Source of the DNA: Tamarix chinensis
Lineage: Eukaryota > Streptophyta > Magnoliopsida > Caryophyllales > Tamaricaceae
Length of the DNA stretch: 64,000 nucleotides
Assembly (NCBI GenBank): GCA_030549775.1
Contig: CM060174.1
Span: 23,610,693-23,674,692 of the forward strand
Reading direction: 5' to 3'
Of this stretch, positions 20,104-31,589 are shown in pieces; position 1 is the stretch's first letter, and every line of letters begins with the position of its first letter. The notes below the pieces were generated by a model. That model did not search any database. It worked only from the letters and a program-made list of their open reading frames with translations, and was not told the DNA's origin. The translations under genes were made by a program, and so were the position numbers.

Positions 20104-20436
20104 TTTATGGTTATGTGTGTGTGTGTGTATGTGTGTGAATATGTGTGTATCAATAGAGTTTGTCTCTAAATTTTTATTAATAGTTTAAAGTTTTAGCATT
20201 GAATGTACTGGAAGAATAATGGAGTATCAAACTAATACTATAGGAGGCCGTAACACCCAAAATTTTATTTTTAATGCTTCTCTTTATTCACAAAATTCTT
20301 TAATTGTAAATATTGAGATGCTATACTCCTTATGATAGCCATAAGATACATTGATCGTGATCCGAATGTATATATATACCCAACATAAAATAAGCATTAC
20401 CATCTTTCATCTCAATTTTGTTACCTACAATTCAAT
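20104..20436. other. Spacer between LTR A and LTR E
   Basis: Holds a short interrupted GT tract (20,114-20,150) and, from 20,250, CGTAACACCCAAAATTTTA, which resembles the terminal motif of this LTR family. It may be a tiny end fragment of another copy. Confidence 0.4.
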
Positions 20437-20824
20437 TGTAATACCCCAAAAATATGCTTATCCTAATCCCTTGTCATTAGCTCCCTAATTCGATTCTAAT
20501 CTCAAGAACTCTTATTTTATGCCTTAACCAATTTCTTAAACCCAAAACTTTAACTGAAACTAAAACCTTGATTCGAATAAACCAAAATTCGTAGACCAAA
20601 ATTAAAACCCACTAAAATTTTCAACAATCTAAATTACTTGGCTAATCCAAAATTACCTAATCTAATCCAAATCCCCTAACCCTTTCTTCCTTTTCTTTTT
20701 TTTTCCCTTCTTCCCATGCACCAATTTTATGGTGTGAGGGACTTGGGTTCCTCTGCACCACCACCATCCACTTGCCCTCCCACATGCACTATCCTTTCCA
20801 TCCCTACCATTCCTCATGCCTATC

Positions 20825-20875
20825 TTCTTCTTCTTCTTCTTCTTCTTCTTCTTCTTCTTCTTCTTCTTCTTCTTC
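20825..20875 (+). repeat. (TTC)17 microsatellite in LTR E
   Basis: 51 bp of uninterrupted TTC in the pyrimidine-rich segment, about 390 bp from the LTR start and 320 bp upstream of the TATA box. LTR C has the same repeat in LTR sense, expanded to about 108 units, about 590 bp from its start. Confidence 0.95.
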
Positions 20876-21145
20876 TCTTCCCCTATGCACACCACCATCA
20901 TCTCACCATCACTCTGCTGCTCTATATCGGCTGTCAGCCACCATCACCATCACACTCCCTGCTTTCCTCTCCCATGCACCTCTCCTTCGTGTGTCATCAT
21001 CACCCCTCGTGCCTCTACCTGATCTCCATCAATTTCAACCATCACCATCACCCCTATCCTTTCTTTTCTTCTTCTCAGCCAATTATCATCATTGTCCTTG
21101 TCACCCCCCTCTGCAATTCTCCTCTAAGGCATGCCACCTTACTAG

Positions 21146-21153
21146 TATATATA
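21146..21153 (+). promoter_or_regulatory. TATA box of LTR E
   Basis: TATATATA in AGTATATATACCCCTCC, parallel to CCTATAAATACCCCC of LTR A: both have a C-rich run directly after the box. Confidence 0.5.
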
Positions 21154-21845
21154 CCCCTCCATCCCTCCATTTTATTGTCATCCATCATTCCCCAACCTTC
21201 TTCTCTTATCCCTTCTCCTTTCTCCTTCTTTTTCCTCCTTTTTTCCTTTTTTCAACATTCGCACCACCCAATCCACAACCAAGCACCACCTCAGCCACCA
21301 CTTGCCGCCATTTGGCAGATGGACCGACAACCAAGGTCGCCCCAACCTTCCCCCTCGCCGTTGCTGGCCATCGCTGTCGACCACTACCTTTTTTCCCTTC
21401 TTCTTCCCCTAGTCTATTGTAGTGTTGTAGAGTACACAGCCTATGCACCGCTTTCTTCACAGCCGTGCAACTCATGCACCGTCTGGTTGTGTGTCTTTTT
21501 TGTCTCTCAACCAAGTGTTGAACAACCGTGCAATTCTTTCACCACCTGGTCGTGCATCTTTTCTTCTCTCGACATGTTGTGCACTATTGCTACAAAGTCG
21601 TGCAACTCTTGTACCTCCTGACCATGCAACTTCTTTTTTTGGCCATGCACCCCTATTTTTACCCCTAAACCTTGTCCAAACACCATCAAAATTTAACCAT
21701 AGCTCCAATACACATTTCTCTACACTTCTATATAATTCAAGCTTCCATTTGACTTCAGTATACTTCATTTTTACCCTCCTCTACCATAACTTCCCTCTCA
21801 ATTTTTAATCTTTGATCCTAATCATATTTTATCTTATTTTCATAG

Positions 21846-21910
21846 GTGATCTTCCGGTGATCTCGAAGGAGGTAAAGGATTTACGTGCATAGAGCCTGGT
21901 GTCCTTGTTG
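21846..21910 (+). other. Conserved 65-nt exon-like block in LTR E
   Basis: Preceded by ATTTTCATAG and followed by TTG|GTGAGT, a strong donor-like signal. Inner matches to the block of LTR A include GAGCCTGGTG. It lies between the pyrimidine-rich/TATA region and the hairpin-motif region, as in A, B and D. Confidence 0.5.
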
Positions 21911-22439
21911 GTGAGTATACATGTCGTAGCTAGGAATTTATGTGATACTTGTATTTTTGTATATGCTTTTCTATTGATTATGTTGTATTGAATAATTTAT
22001 TTATGGAAATAATATGAAATGATATTCTTAAGAGTAATGAATTTTTTAAGTTTGTATATAGGTATAATGTTGGATAGAAGATATCTATGGAAAATGAAGG
22101 ATATGTACTTTGGATGATTATATGGAATTTATATTGGGTTTCATAAGGTCTTTGCGAGAATACGATTATCTTACCTACCCTAAGGGTGTTATGGTCATTT
22201 GAGGATAATTACGTGGTTGTACTTATGTGTTTTAGTTGTACGTCTTGAGTTTTTATATGTGTTCCGCATGATAATATACAATCAACTCTTAATAGCATAC
22301 TTCATATGAGTCGAGCCGAGATTTTTATATGGCTTCGTTCCACCAGATGACAATAGTTGCTCGGGTGTGTTGTCCCCTAGAGGTGCTTCAGTCTGTTCCA
22401 CCGGATTAAGAATAGTGGGACCTCATACTTAACATATGT

Positions 22440-22997
22440 CCCCGAGAGATAGTTTATGGCACTAATCCATATGTGTCGCTTGATATGGTGCCATTTAAGA
22501 AGTGTGAAGTGAAGAGTTATGATGAACAAGAGAGAGTGGATTTCTTTTTAAAATTTCATCAACAAATCAAGCACAATATTGAGAAGGCAAATGAAGTGTA
22601 CAAGACAAGAGAAAACAAGCATAGGAGCCATTTTCAACCAGGAGATTTGGTGTGGTTACACCTAAGGAAGGAGAGATTTCCTAATCTAAGGAAACACAAG
22701 ATTATGCCAGGGGCGGATGGTCCTTTCAAAGTTCTTTGAAATTTTGGAGAGAGTGATTATGAGCTTGATTTGCCAAATTTATATGGTAGGGTATCAAGGA
22801 CATTCAATGCTGGAGATATTAGCCCTTATTATGATAATGCAAATTTGAGGGCAAATTCAAATCAAGAAGGGAAGAATGATGCAGAAGAAAACACTCAAGA
22901 ATTGGCTTTCATAATTATGGAACCAATTATTCTTTATTTGGAAAGTGTTACCCGTAAATTTGACGATCAATGGATGGTTACGTTGCTCGAAATGTAA
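22440..22997 (+). pseudogene. Integrase C-terminus and pol end of a gypsy element
   Basis: In one frame: PREIVYGTNPYVSLDMVPF, then a helix with IEKANEVYKTRENKHRSHFQ, PGDLVWLHLRKERFP, and GADGPFKVL, the GPF/Y module of chromovirus-type integrase C-termini. One stop at 22,737-22,739 follows. The same frame goes on with DYELDLPNLYGRVSRTFNAG, DISPYYDNANLRANSNQEG and NTQELAFIIMEPIILYLE, then ends at 22,995. So 175 codons carry a single stop, making this the least damaged coding piece in the window. Everything upstream (core, RNase H, reverse transcriptase) is missing, replaced by truncated LTR E. The ELAFIIMEP tail shows that the recurring ELAYLIMEP peptide elsewhere is the real pol C-terminus. 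Confidence 0.8.
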
Positions 22998-23929
22998 CAA
23001 ACAAGCAATTAAATGTCTACGTGCATGTGCATGGCATGTATGGTATACAAGGAGGAAGTGACCATGTCAATGAGGAGTATATTGGAAGAATTTGGAGCAT
23101 TATTAAGTGATTTAGCTAATTTATTATTTAAGTAATAAAGTAGGAGAATAAAGTTAGCATAAAGGTAGTATAATATCTTTTAGCTTAGAATCTTTTGGAA
23201 TATGCTTTAGCTAGTGGTAGAAAGGTTATATTATGTGTGAAGGTCGAGCATATGGTATGAAAGATTGAATTGAATTGAAGTTGAAGATCAACATTGAATG
23301 AATTATGTGTGAGTTCACACTCGAGCAAATTGAATATGTGTGAACGATTTGGCTTGAAAGTTTTAATCTCTTCGTCTATGTGAATTAGAGATTAATCCAC
23401 ATCTTTTATACTATTCTTAATCCATATTTTACCGCCCTAATTACCATCAAAATCCTACGATAATTCGTGGTTAATCCAAACCCTATATCGGTATACAAAA
23501 CTGAAGCCTTATACCATCCATTCAAAACCCTAAACCATCAATACCAACCCAACGCCACCTTATTCACTCTTTTCGAACCAAACCCTAAACTACTATTCTA
23601 ATCTACATCCAAAACCTATCTTTTCAAGCTCAACATTATCATTGATCCGTCATCAAAAGCATAGACTAATTAGAGTGTTTCGTTCGAACCATCATCAGTG
23701 TTAAACCATCATCACCTAATCATCATCATCATCACTCTTCTACTATAATTCGAATCACCATCATCTTATTTACATCACTTTCCAAACTTTAATCTTTTAA
23801 CTCACCATCACCGAGCCTTTATCATATTATCTAAACTCCATTTGAACCATTAATTCCACATAATTGAAGATTACACCCTACCACACACATCATTTAGTTT
23901 ATGTTTTTTCTTATCCTTTTCAACTAGAA
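22998..23929. other. No gene recognised; possible LTR remnants
   Basis: The first part follows the pol end and may be a decayed 3' LTR. From 23,400 the plus strand is C-rich with many aaaccctaa phrases and tcatcatcac runs, similar in texture to the middle of LTRs B and D. No ends could be defined. Confidence 0.35.
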
Positions 23930-24215
23930 ATTTATCAGTAATACCATTATAAATACCATTTATATCATATTACCATGGTCTACCTAATAAGAGTCCACAT
24001 GCATCCATAGACAAAATATCACATAGCACATAATCATGATAATTACTAATTTGAAATGACATTAGGGTTTGTTTTGTTACCTTTACTCTTTTGTCCTTAT
24101 TTAACATTGAAGAGAATAAGACTTTAGATGTGGTGTCGTCTCTAATCCCAAATCCTTCACCATCTTCTCATTAGCCACATTTATACAAGACCCACTACCA
24201 ATGATTACTTGAAAA
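23930..24215 (-). pseudogene. Aspartic protease domain fragment, family-2 gypsy
   Basis: Read on the minus strand: NEKMVKDLGLETTPHLKSYS, then VTKQTLMSFQISNYHDYVLC and DILSMDACGLLLGRPW. This is the second half of the retroviral-type protease that matures the polyprotein; the pattern VxCDVVPMDACHLLLGRPWQ is typical for plant gypsy elements. The N-terminal part with the active-site Asp is not clear. Frameshifts are present. It lies directly downstream (minus sense) of the gag at 24,330-25,500, the normal order. Confidence 0.65.
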
Positions 24216-24329
24216 ACCGTATCCCCCACTCTTCCTTTACTTTTGAATGTCTTCTCTTGTAGATTGGGTTGCTCACTTGCATGTACTTCAAGTATTATTT
24301 ACAATACATAACAAGAATTTTATTCATCC

Positions 24330-25500
24330 TCTAACTCACTAGAAATTTCTTCACTAGACTCAAACTCAAGGTGTTCATCATAAGTCTCCATAGCTTTAAA
24401 TCTTTTAAGGATAACACTATTTCACTAGGACATTTGCGTGAAAATTGTCCATATCCTCGGCATTTAAAACATTATTTTTTAGAGACCTCATTGACCTTAG
24501 TCTTTCCTTTTTCTTCTTGGGTAAGTCCTCGATTCTTATCAATATTTCTAAAAATTGAAGTACCCGTTCCATACTTTGTAGCTTGAGTACTTGAGTAGTA
24601 CTTTGTAAAGGAAGTACTTTGCTTGGCATAAGGCTTAGTGGAATTGATTTTATTTTCAAATCTCAAAGATAGCTTAATCATATCATCAAGATAATCATAT
24701 AGAAATTTTTTTTACATTGTCTCGAATCATCATGTTAAGGCTGCCTATAAATCTAGCACATGTTTGTTCCTTTTTCTCATGAATGTCATGTATAAGTGCT
24801 AATATTGATAATCCATAACATATTCCTTAACACTTAAAAGTCCTTGTCTAAGATTATTCAATCTAATGTAACTATCTTGCTCATACTTCTTAGGTACACA
24901 TTTATTTCTTAAATGTTTCTTATGTTTATCCTAAGATTTGATTTTTGATTTTTGATTTTCCTTCTCTTTCCCTTGTCTTTCTCAAGTTATCATGTCATAT
25001 CCTAGCAAACTTCTTAAACTTAATAGTAGCTAGTTGAAATTTTTGTTCATAATGGTATTACTTGAACACAAATATAGCCTCTACCTTATGTAACCACTCA
25101 AGAAATAAATCATCATTAAGTTAACCATCAAAATTAGGAAGATCAAGTTTAATACCTTTATCTTCTCTTTGATGATGTTTTGGTTGATGGTCAAGAACTT
25201 TCTATTGCTTCCAATCCCTTGGGATTCTTCATCATGGTATACACATGATTTTAGGTATCTCCCTCTTGATAGATTAATTGGTTTTACTCCACTTCCCATT
25301 TTTTCACCAAAGAACTCCCTTTTTTCTTATATATATTAGATTGGCTCTTGCTTGGCAAGTTAAGATTCCAATCTTTGTAATTGCATTTTCATTACAGGAA
25401 TTTTCCTAAGTTGAGCATTGGTTGCATCTAGATTTATTGAGAGCTTTTAGGTTACCTCAAACATGGCTTGAAATTTTAGCTCCTATTCCATTACTTTGAC
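24330..25500 (-). pseudogene. gag gene of a family-2 gypsy copy
   Basis: From 25,500 down on the minus strand: the start region, INQNIIKEKIKV, GIKLDLPNFDG in another frame, VEAIFVFK, KKHLRNKCVPKKYEQDSYIR, NNLRQGLLSVKEYVMD, CARF-like text, and a linker with AKQSTSFTKYYSSTQATKYG, GTGTSIFRN and a C-terminal KNIDKNRGLTQEEKGK. Several pieces stay open (25,081-25,299 and 24,417-24,681), but frames change between them. Similar gag pieces are at 2,955-4,640, 30,140 and 59,400. It is followed by protease and preceded by a leader and a good primer-binding site, so this is the best-ordered 5' half of the family. Confidence 0.7.
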
Positions 25501-26360
25501 TCACTAACACACAAAATCAAAAGTTATAACGGTTAGAAAACGTATATCAAACAATTGCCACCCTTCGATCCTTGGTTGGTTCTTGTAGGAAATTTTCATT
25601 CCAATGAATCAAACCTAAAGCCATAAATCACATATACCACACACACAAAGGAATTATCACACTTTACACCTTTCTTGCTAAGTTTTTGATGTAGAATTTA
25701 GTAAATTTATATCTACTTCAGGTGGTGCACTATCAACAATCATGCACATTTTCTATGTTTCTTTGTATAATATGATCAAGGTAAAAGCAAAGCACTAATC
25801 AACACTCTTCTAAAGCTGATAGTTCATAAATAGACTTAGCCAAAACATAAATTACACATGACTCTAAATTTAAAAAATCAAACACACATTCAACACAGTA
25901 CTATGATAACCTAATTGACTCTACAAAAAAGCAAATGCATGGTTGGTTTCAATATAGATAATGATCACTACCTATTAATATTCAATACAAAACGCTATCC
26001 TACCCACATAAGGATTCATACAAAATGAATAGTATCAAACCAAATAGGGCATAAGCTACATACACACACAATTTTCTCCCTTATATCTTTGAAAAAAGTT
26101 CATGCAACTAGTCTTCCTCTTCGATTATTTTACATGCAATCACTGAATATTACTTATGAGATTCTTATGTTACATTATCTACTCCATGCATGCCTACTTT
26201 TCAGTACTCAAATAGGTTCAAGATTCAAAGAAAATCAACTAATATTCAAAGAGAAAAAACAGGAAAGATCAAGAACCTTACTAAAGAACCTATGGTGATG
26301 GATTTTTTGATTTTGAACTTCATGATGAAATTTTCTCCCAAAGGATGTCGAACATAAACC
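25501..26360 (-). mobile_element. Leader of the family-2 copy
   Basis: About 860 bp between the primer-binding site and gag in minus sense, matching in place and length the leaders at 640-1,466 and 4,641-5,534. No coding seen. Confidence 0.45.
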
Positions 26361-26373
26361 AGCTTTGATACCA
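26361..26373 (-). promoter_or_regulatory. Primer-binding site, initiator Met-tRNA type
   Basis: The minus strand reads TGGTATCAAAGCT. It matches the canonical TGGTATCAGAGC at 11 of 12 positions, the best primer site in the window. Confidence 0.75.
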
Positions 26374-27195
26374 AATTTGATGTGGAAGGTCATGGACGAT
26401 TACTCTTTCACAATGAATGACCTTTTATCTTGTGCTTTGGGTAGAAATTATTGTTCCAAGATGTTGGAAATGTTGACTATATATGATGATTTTTAGTAAA
26501 TTGATATGTCGATGTTGCTATACTCCAAGATCAACTCAATTCAATAGAGAAAACACTTAGTTTTCTCTAAAGAACAATCTTCAACTTCTTAAGAAAACTC
26601 TCACTTAATAAAGAAGAAAATGAGACTTGAGATTTTAGCTCTCAATATCGATTTTATTATCTCCCTTGTTGTTTTTATGAATGTAAAAGGCACCACACAC
26701 TTACACACACACAGACACAGCCACACAAAAACATGCAAGCCAAACTTACTCTTTATTAACTAAGCCCATCTAACCGGCCTAATTAATAAAGATTTACTAA
26801 AGTGCATGCCTATATTACAAGTATAATAGCCACAATTACAAATTACAAACATTAAAAAGCATACATAAAAATAAAAAAGCTACCCAAAATCCTAAGTATG
26901 TAATACATTAAATAAACATATATAATCAATATTTATGACTTATAGCTTTATCTTCCATGCAAATTTGTAATTATTGTATTGCCATTATCTTGTACACTAG
27001 ATATATTTGGTGGATTGATCTTACAAACACATGAAATGCCTAGAAGATATACTTAACAAAATATTTAGGAGTGTTAGGATCTTCAAAAGTAACTGGTACC
27101 ATCGCTAAGTATGCTAACTCTCGATCTTCAATATTAGAAGAGTGAGATTGAGATGCTCCTACATCATTAACTAAAATAGAAAAGGAAAAAAAATA
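26374..27195 (-). mobile_element. Family-2 5' LTR with pol C-terminal peptide
   Basis: Minus-strand LTR directly next to the primer site. At 27,190-27,050 it encodes VGASQSHSSNIEDRELAYLA and EDPNTPKYFVKYIF, the pol C-terminus seen also at 6.2 kb. The distance from this peptide to the primer site is about 750 bp, as in the copy at 5.5-6.3 kb (about 720 bp). Exact TG/CA ends were not found. Confidence 0.5.
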
Positions 27196-27596
27196 GGGAA
27201 ATTTTGGGGTGAAATAGAATAATTGAGGGATTTGGAATGGTGGACCAAAGGAAAGAGCATGGTGGTACCAAACAAAGACACTACATAAATTAGGGGCAAT
27301 GATAGAAGGGAGCAAGATGTTTAGGTTATATAGGGGTATGATATTATAATAACTCTTATCGTCGTTATAGACTGAGCATTCATTGTAGTAGATCGTCATT
27401 TAACTAAATGAAGCGATTTTTCTCAACTCTACAATGACAACCCCCACCCCAACATTGATAACACAACACTATTATATGAATTTCAAAAAAAAATCAATAC
27501 AACAATTTCACCCCTATTCAATTGGAGGGAAATTTTCTATTAAAAATGTTTAGGTTCCCTTTAATAATAGCCCCTTACTTTCAGGTTCTGTCATTG

Positions 27597-27640
<44 letters not shown>

Positions 27641-28404
27641 CTAGCAACATTATTAGAAGGAAAATTGCAATGAAAATCATTGTAATGATAACTAGCCTAT
27701 CACAACGACTAGCTAATATAATATTTTATATCTGTCAAATGACCATGGTAATGATGACTTGTTATCCCAACCTAATAAAATAATAATGGTTTTCACAATA
27801 TCATTTCAATTAAAACCTACTATTCTTGCAAAGACCATTGAAACCATAATAACATTTTCACTCAAATCTTTTCTCCTCTTCTCCCTCCACCAAGATTACC
27901 TCTCCTTCTTTTCGTATTCACATTTTTGTTTCTCTATTCAAATTCACTTAAATTATGATCATTTTCTAAACTTCCTATCCTTTAAATTATTATTTTTTGT
28001 TTTCCTTAAATAAAGAAGTAGGTTAATGAGTTGAAGGCTTGAAACTTCTTTCACGTCTTGGCTTTTTGATTTTAGGTAGAGGTTGTTTTTCCTCTTTTTT
28101 TCTTTGCTTTTTAATTATGTTATTTTGAATAAATTTTTTTTCCACTTGTAGTTTTGAAAAATGATCATGAAAGGAAAGATATTAGTATCAAGCTTGAAGT
28201 TTCCTCTTTTTCCCTTATGTTTTTCTAGCTTGAATTTCACTAAGTCATTACTTATCTTTTTAAGAAGGGGTGTATTAATTAGTATGTGTAGTTCATTTTC
28301 TAAGGTGAAATATCATATTTAGATGTACATTTATGGATATCAGTAGATGAGCAACAAGTAGGGTTCAAGATGATAATATGTAAGGTTTAACGTCTCAAAT
28401 ACTT
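27196..28404. other. No gene recognised
   Basis: AT-rich. It contains an AT microsatellite (27,598-27,638) and a short plus-strand open frame rich in Phe/Leu at 27,759-28,013 with no family pattern. Confidence 0.45.
27598..27638 (+). repeat. (AT)20 microsatellite
   Basis: Uninterrupted AT dinucleotide of about 41 bp. Confidence 0.95.
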
Positions 28405-29060
28405 GGATTTTTGAAGTCAATGATGATTAGATTTATATCTAACACTAGAGTATCACGTGATCCTCTTGATAATGAAAATATTTCATATATAATAATGAAA
28501 TCGATCATCTTTGACATTTTAAATATGTCTTCATTAACAATTGAGTTGACTTTGAGTCATTCTTGTAGGCGTTTAACGTATTTGCATGCAAAAGATTAAA
28601 ACATCTTAAGACATTAACTTAAATAAGATTCTAGGGGTTACAAGTTATCAAAAGAAAAGAGAATCTATAATGCATAGAAGACAAGTTGCAAGTCAATATT
28701 GAACGCTCTTTGTAGGAATTAGAAGAGTATTTCCTATCAAGAATCATCAAATGTATCTCAGATAAATATTCAAGGATTACCCCATTATTAAGTATTGTGA
28801 ATAGTGATTGAAGAAACCATATTCCATATCATTTTTTATAAAAACCAAACCAAACCAAATCTCATCATTAACCCCGCCCACTCTCGAAGACATAGCCATT
28901 TCTTCCTCCCTAAAATAAATTGAACTAAAAATCCCTTCAAACCCATTAAAACTGGCACATTCAAGAGAAGATCTAAATCAATATTGATATCAATGCTAGG
29001 TTGGATGTTCATTCCATTGAATTTGCCGACCTTTTTTCATTGATATTCCATCATTTGAAG
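28405..29060 (+). mobile_element. Family-2 pol end followed by LTR-like sequence
   Basis: 28,440-28,600 encodes SRDPLDNENISYIIMKSIIF and LTIELTLSHSCRRLTYLH, the recurrent pol C-terminus. The sequence at about 28,690-28,990 is a direct repeat of about 30,885-31,150 (shared: attaccccattat, ccatttcttcctccc, ttaagagaagacct-like end). It has the texture of an LTR end followed by internal sequence. Limits are approximate. Confidence 0.45.
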
Positions 29061-29405
29061 CATTCACACCTACATGCAAAACTGAGTGCTAGGCTTATAA
29101 ATAAGTTGAATAGAACTTAACACCACTAGGCTCGAGCTTAGCTCATTTAACTAAATGAGTTTAGTATAAGGCTCAGCTCTGCTCATTTAACTAAATGAAT
29201 GAGCTAAGCTAAGATTTTAATAATATAATTTGAGTTGATCTAATAATAAAAATCCATAAAATGAACAAAGGCTTACTTTTTGATCTTGGACTCTAATCAT
29301 TTAATAAATAAGCTCAAAAGCGAGGCTCAAGATTGGCTCATTTAACTAAATGAATGAGCCAAAATGAACTTTTAATTAGGTAAATATTGAGCAAGCTCAT
29401 CTCAC
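29061..29405. repeat. Small repeat with three copies of TCATTTAACTAAATGA
   Basis: The 16-bp near-palindrome TCATTTAACTAAATGA (7-bp arms, 2-bp centre) lies at 29,143, 29,183 and 29,338, each next to GCTC or GAGC motifs (aggctcgagcttagctc). Such GAGCTC/ATTTAA palindrome clusters are typical of short non-autonomous repeats in plants. It interrupts family-2-related sequence that is continuous near 32,520. Confidence 0.5.
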
Positions 29406-29409
29406 TTAC

Positions 29410-29750
29410 AACCTTACCGGGCATATAGTTGTGCTCCATTTCCTTAATCATGAAAAAACTGCACAGTTAGACCATGCACCATACTATGTGCATCTTATTC
29501 AAGGAGCCTCTATTTGGGTGTGCTTCCATGGATATGTTGCAGCTTGCCTCATACATCTTCAACCAACCATTAACCTCTGAAACAACCAATGATCTGTCAT
29601 TATTTTCCAACCGTTTTCATATAACCAACTATATTTTGAACCCCTCTGCATTTCTCCATCTCAATTCATGTCATTCGTCCACCAAGATCCCATTAATATC
29701 CTCTGAACATATTTGAATATCATACTCTAATATTCAAACCATATCTTCAT
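29410..29750 (-). pseudogene. Antisense coding relic, copy 1 (unidentified)
   Basis: Minus-strand text such as GKLQHIHGSTPK, DAHSMVHGL and MAMSSRVGGV (28,900) matches, residue for residue in places, the minus-strand frames at 35,974-36,349 (RGNMQHFH-YTPK, EDVYGMRM). It lies downstream of a family-2 LTR-like piece and reads the opposite way. I do not recognise the protein. Confidence 0.4.
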
Positions 29751-30139
29751 CTCACATCATCAATTATTCAACTTCTATTACATTTAAATCATCGTCATCA
29801 TTATATCTTCAAGCTCTCTAAGATACCCAATCATTCACCATTCAGATTTATCTTATAGCATTATCAAACACTACCTTTCTCCATCAATAAACCTTTAAGA
29901 ACTGGGAAAATATATGAAAAAAAAATGGACAAGACTTCCAACATACAAGTACCTCATGTGTGTGTGCCAATCATATACAATGGGAAAAGAAGCTTACATA
30001 AAAGCCATGTTCGAAACTCTCCAGAAACTCTTAGCCAATATCAATGCCACCAAACAATGACTCTAGTATCTCCCACACATCTAAATTCACTTGCAATGAA
30101 TAGAAATGAGATTTGACAATCCAGATATGTTATGGCACA
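29751..30139. other. No gene recognised
   Basis: AT-rich; a 63-codon plus-strand open frame at 29,925 has no family pattern. Confidence 0.4.
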
Positions 30140-30610
30140 CGAGCAACAAGATGGAGGTAGAAAATGATCGTGTAGAATGATTGGTCAGAAGAGTGGTGCA
30201 AGCCAAAGGCACTTATGTCAATATAAGGATGGAGTATGAAGAGAATTCCTACAAAGCAGGTTCAAATAGATCTCAAAATCAATGACAACAAGAAAATTTT
30301 CCAACCAAGGTATCATCATGATGATGATAAAGGTATAAAACTAGAATTTTCTTGATTTTATGGTGATTTAAATGTTGAATTTTCATATGAGTGGTTGTAT
30401 GAGATAGAAGCCAATTTTGAAGACAAAGAGTATAATGATTAACAAAATTTTAAACTTTCTACTATAAAATTCAAAAAACTTTGCAAGGGTTTGGTATAAT
30501 AAGCTTAAAAGGACACATGAAAGACAATATGAATCTAAGATTAAGTAATAAGAGAATCTTAAGAAACACCTAAGAAAAAAAATCCAAGGGAGTATGAGAA
30601 AGACATATTA
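30140..30610 (+). pseudogene. gag fragment, family-2 gypsy
   Basis: Plus-strand text in shifting frames: a basic linker, NFPTKVSS-like text, KGIKLEFSXFYGDLNVEFSY, EWLYEIEANFEDKEY, FKLSTIKFKKL, LKRHMKDNMNL-like text and LRNT-EKKSKG. It follows the IKLDxPxFxG / EWLxxVE / YKxVPD order of gag. Stops are frequent. It lies between two direct repeats at 28,690-28,990 and 30,885-31,150, which may be the LTR parts of one very reduced element. Confidence 0.55.
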
Positions 30611-31160
30611 TATACAACTTAGATATGAATTGTTGCAACTAATTACTATTAGTTAGATATCTAATATCATCTAATGTAGATATTTGCTCATACTCAAAGA
30701 TAAGTATAACAACTATAGGCAACAGATATATTATTCAATAACTAGTGAGTTAGTTTTAAAAATACTTATGACTACCTATATAAGCCTTCGTCAATCTATT
30801 GTAACACAAGACCAAAAGGATTAAATCTAATATAAGTGAATCACTTGGCTTTCTCTATTTTTGATATTGAATGTTATTCATTGGAATTAGTTGAGTTATT
30901 CCTACCAAGAAGCCTCAAATGTACCTTGGAGAAATATTCAATAATTACCCCATTATATAGTATTGAGCATCATGGTTGAAGAACCCATCATATATCTCAT
31001 TTTCTTTAAGAACTCAACCAGTTTCCACCATTAACCCCACCATTCTTCAAGTCATAACCATTTCTTCCTCCCCATATTAAATCAAACCATGAACCCCTTC
31101 TAATCTATTGAAACCAACACATTTAAGAGAAGACCTGAATCACTATCCCCCCAAATTTTT
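30611..31160 (+). mobile_element. LTR-like sequence, direct repeat of 28.69-28.99 kb
   Basis: The part from 30,885 onward repeats 28,690-28,990. The part at 30,820-30,860 resembles 2,705-2,730. Ends not defined. Confidence 0.4.
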
Positions 31161-31589
31161 TATGCATATTTAAAGCACATAAAATAAAAAATTAAGTAAT
31201 TTATGAAAGATTAACAAGAATTGAATCAAAAAATGAAGAACTATTAGATGAATTGGAATGGTAGGGCTCTAAATGAGGTGTTAGGGCTTCATGATTTTTA
31301 TAGGTTTAAGAGTTTTATTAGTTAAGGTTTTTATTAAAGGACTGATGGATAATGATGGGTATTAATGGAAGGTTATAGCAGAGTTTAATTGGGTATTAAT
31401 TGTGGGAAAATATGTTGATAAATAAAAGGGTATTGGAATAAGGGTTTTAATTGAAAGTATGGATTTTTGGGGTTGAATGTGTGAATGACAATGGCAATTA
31501 TGGTAATGATATGAATGGTGATCAATGTGAAAACATGGGGATTTAATATAGTAGGAAAAACCTAGGTTAATGATAGCATTGAATATATT
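31161..31589. other. No gene recognised
   Basis: AT-rich. A minus-strand open frame of 95 codons (31,362-31,649) is rich in His/Ile/Tyr without family pattern and overlaps the pol-end fragment on the other strand. Confidence 0.4.

Larger units (their letters stand above)
20437..22426 (+). mobile_element. LTR E: 3'-truncated member of the long-LTR family
   Basis: Starts TGTAATACCCCAAAAATATG. It follows the family order: AT-rich start; a pyrimidine-rich segment with (TTC)17; TATATATA at 21,146 upstream of ACCCCTCC; an exon-like block at 21,846-21,910; and two hairpin-motif relics, GTTCCACCAGATGACAATAG near 22,342 and GTTCCACCGGATTAAGAATA near 22,396. Homology stops in the middle of the hairpin-motif region, about 700-1,000 bp before the expected end. 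A gypsy integrase C-terminus in the same orientation follows within a few bases. No 3' target-site copy is present, so the end was lost by deletion. Confidence 0.8.

Noticed and set aside
20716..21621. A 301-codon plus-strand open frame
   Set aside because: It is the pyrimidine-rich part of LTR E including (TTC)17. Overlapping frames are also open and the residue composition is Ser/Leu/Pro/His only.
27196..27760. CACTA or Mutator-like element suggested by repeated atcgtcat / cgacgac-like words
   Set aside because: No terminal inverted repeats or target-site copies could be found.
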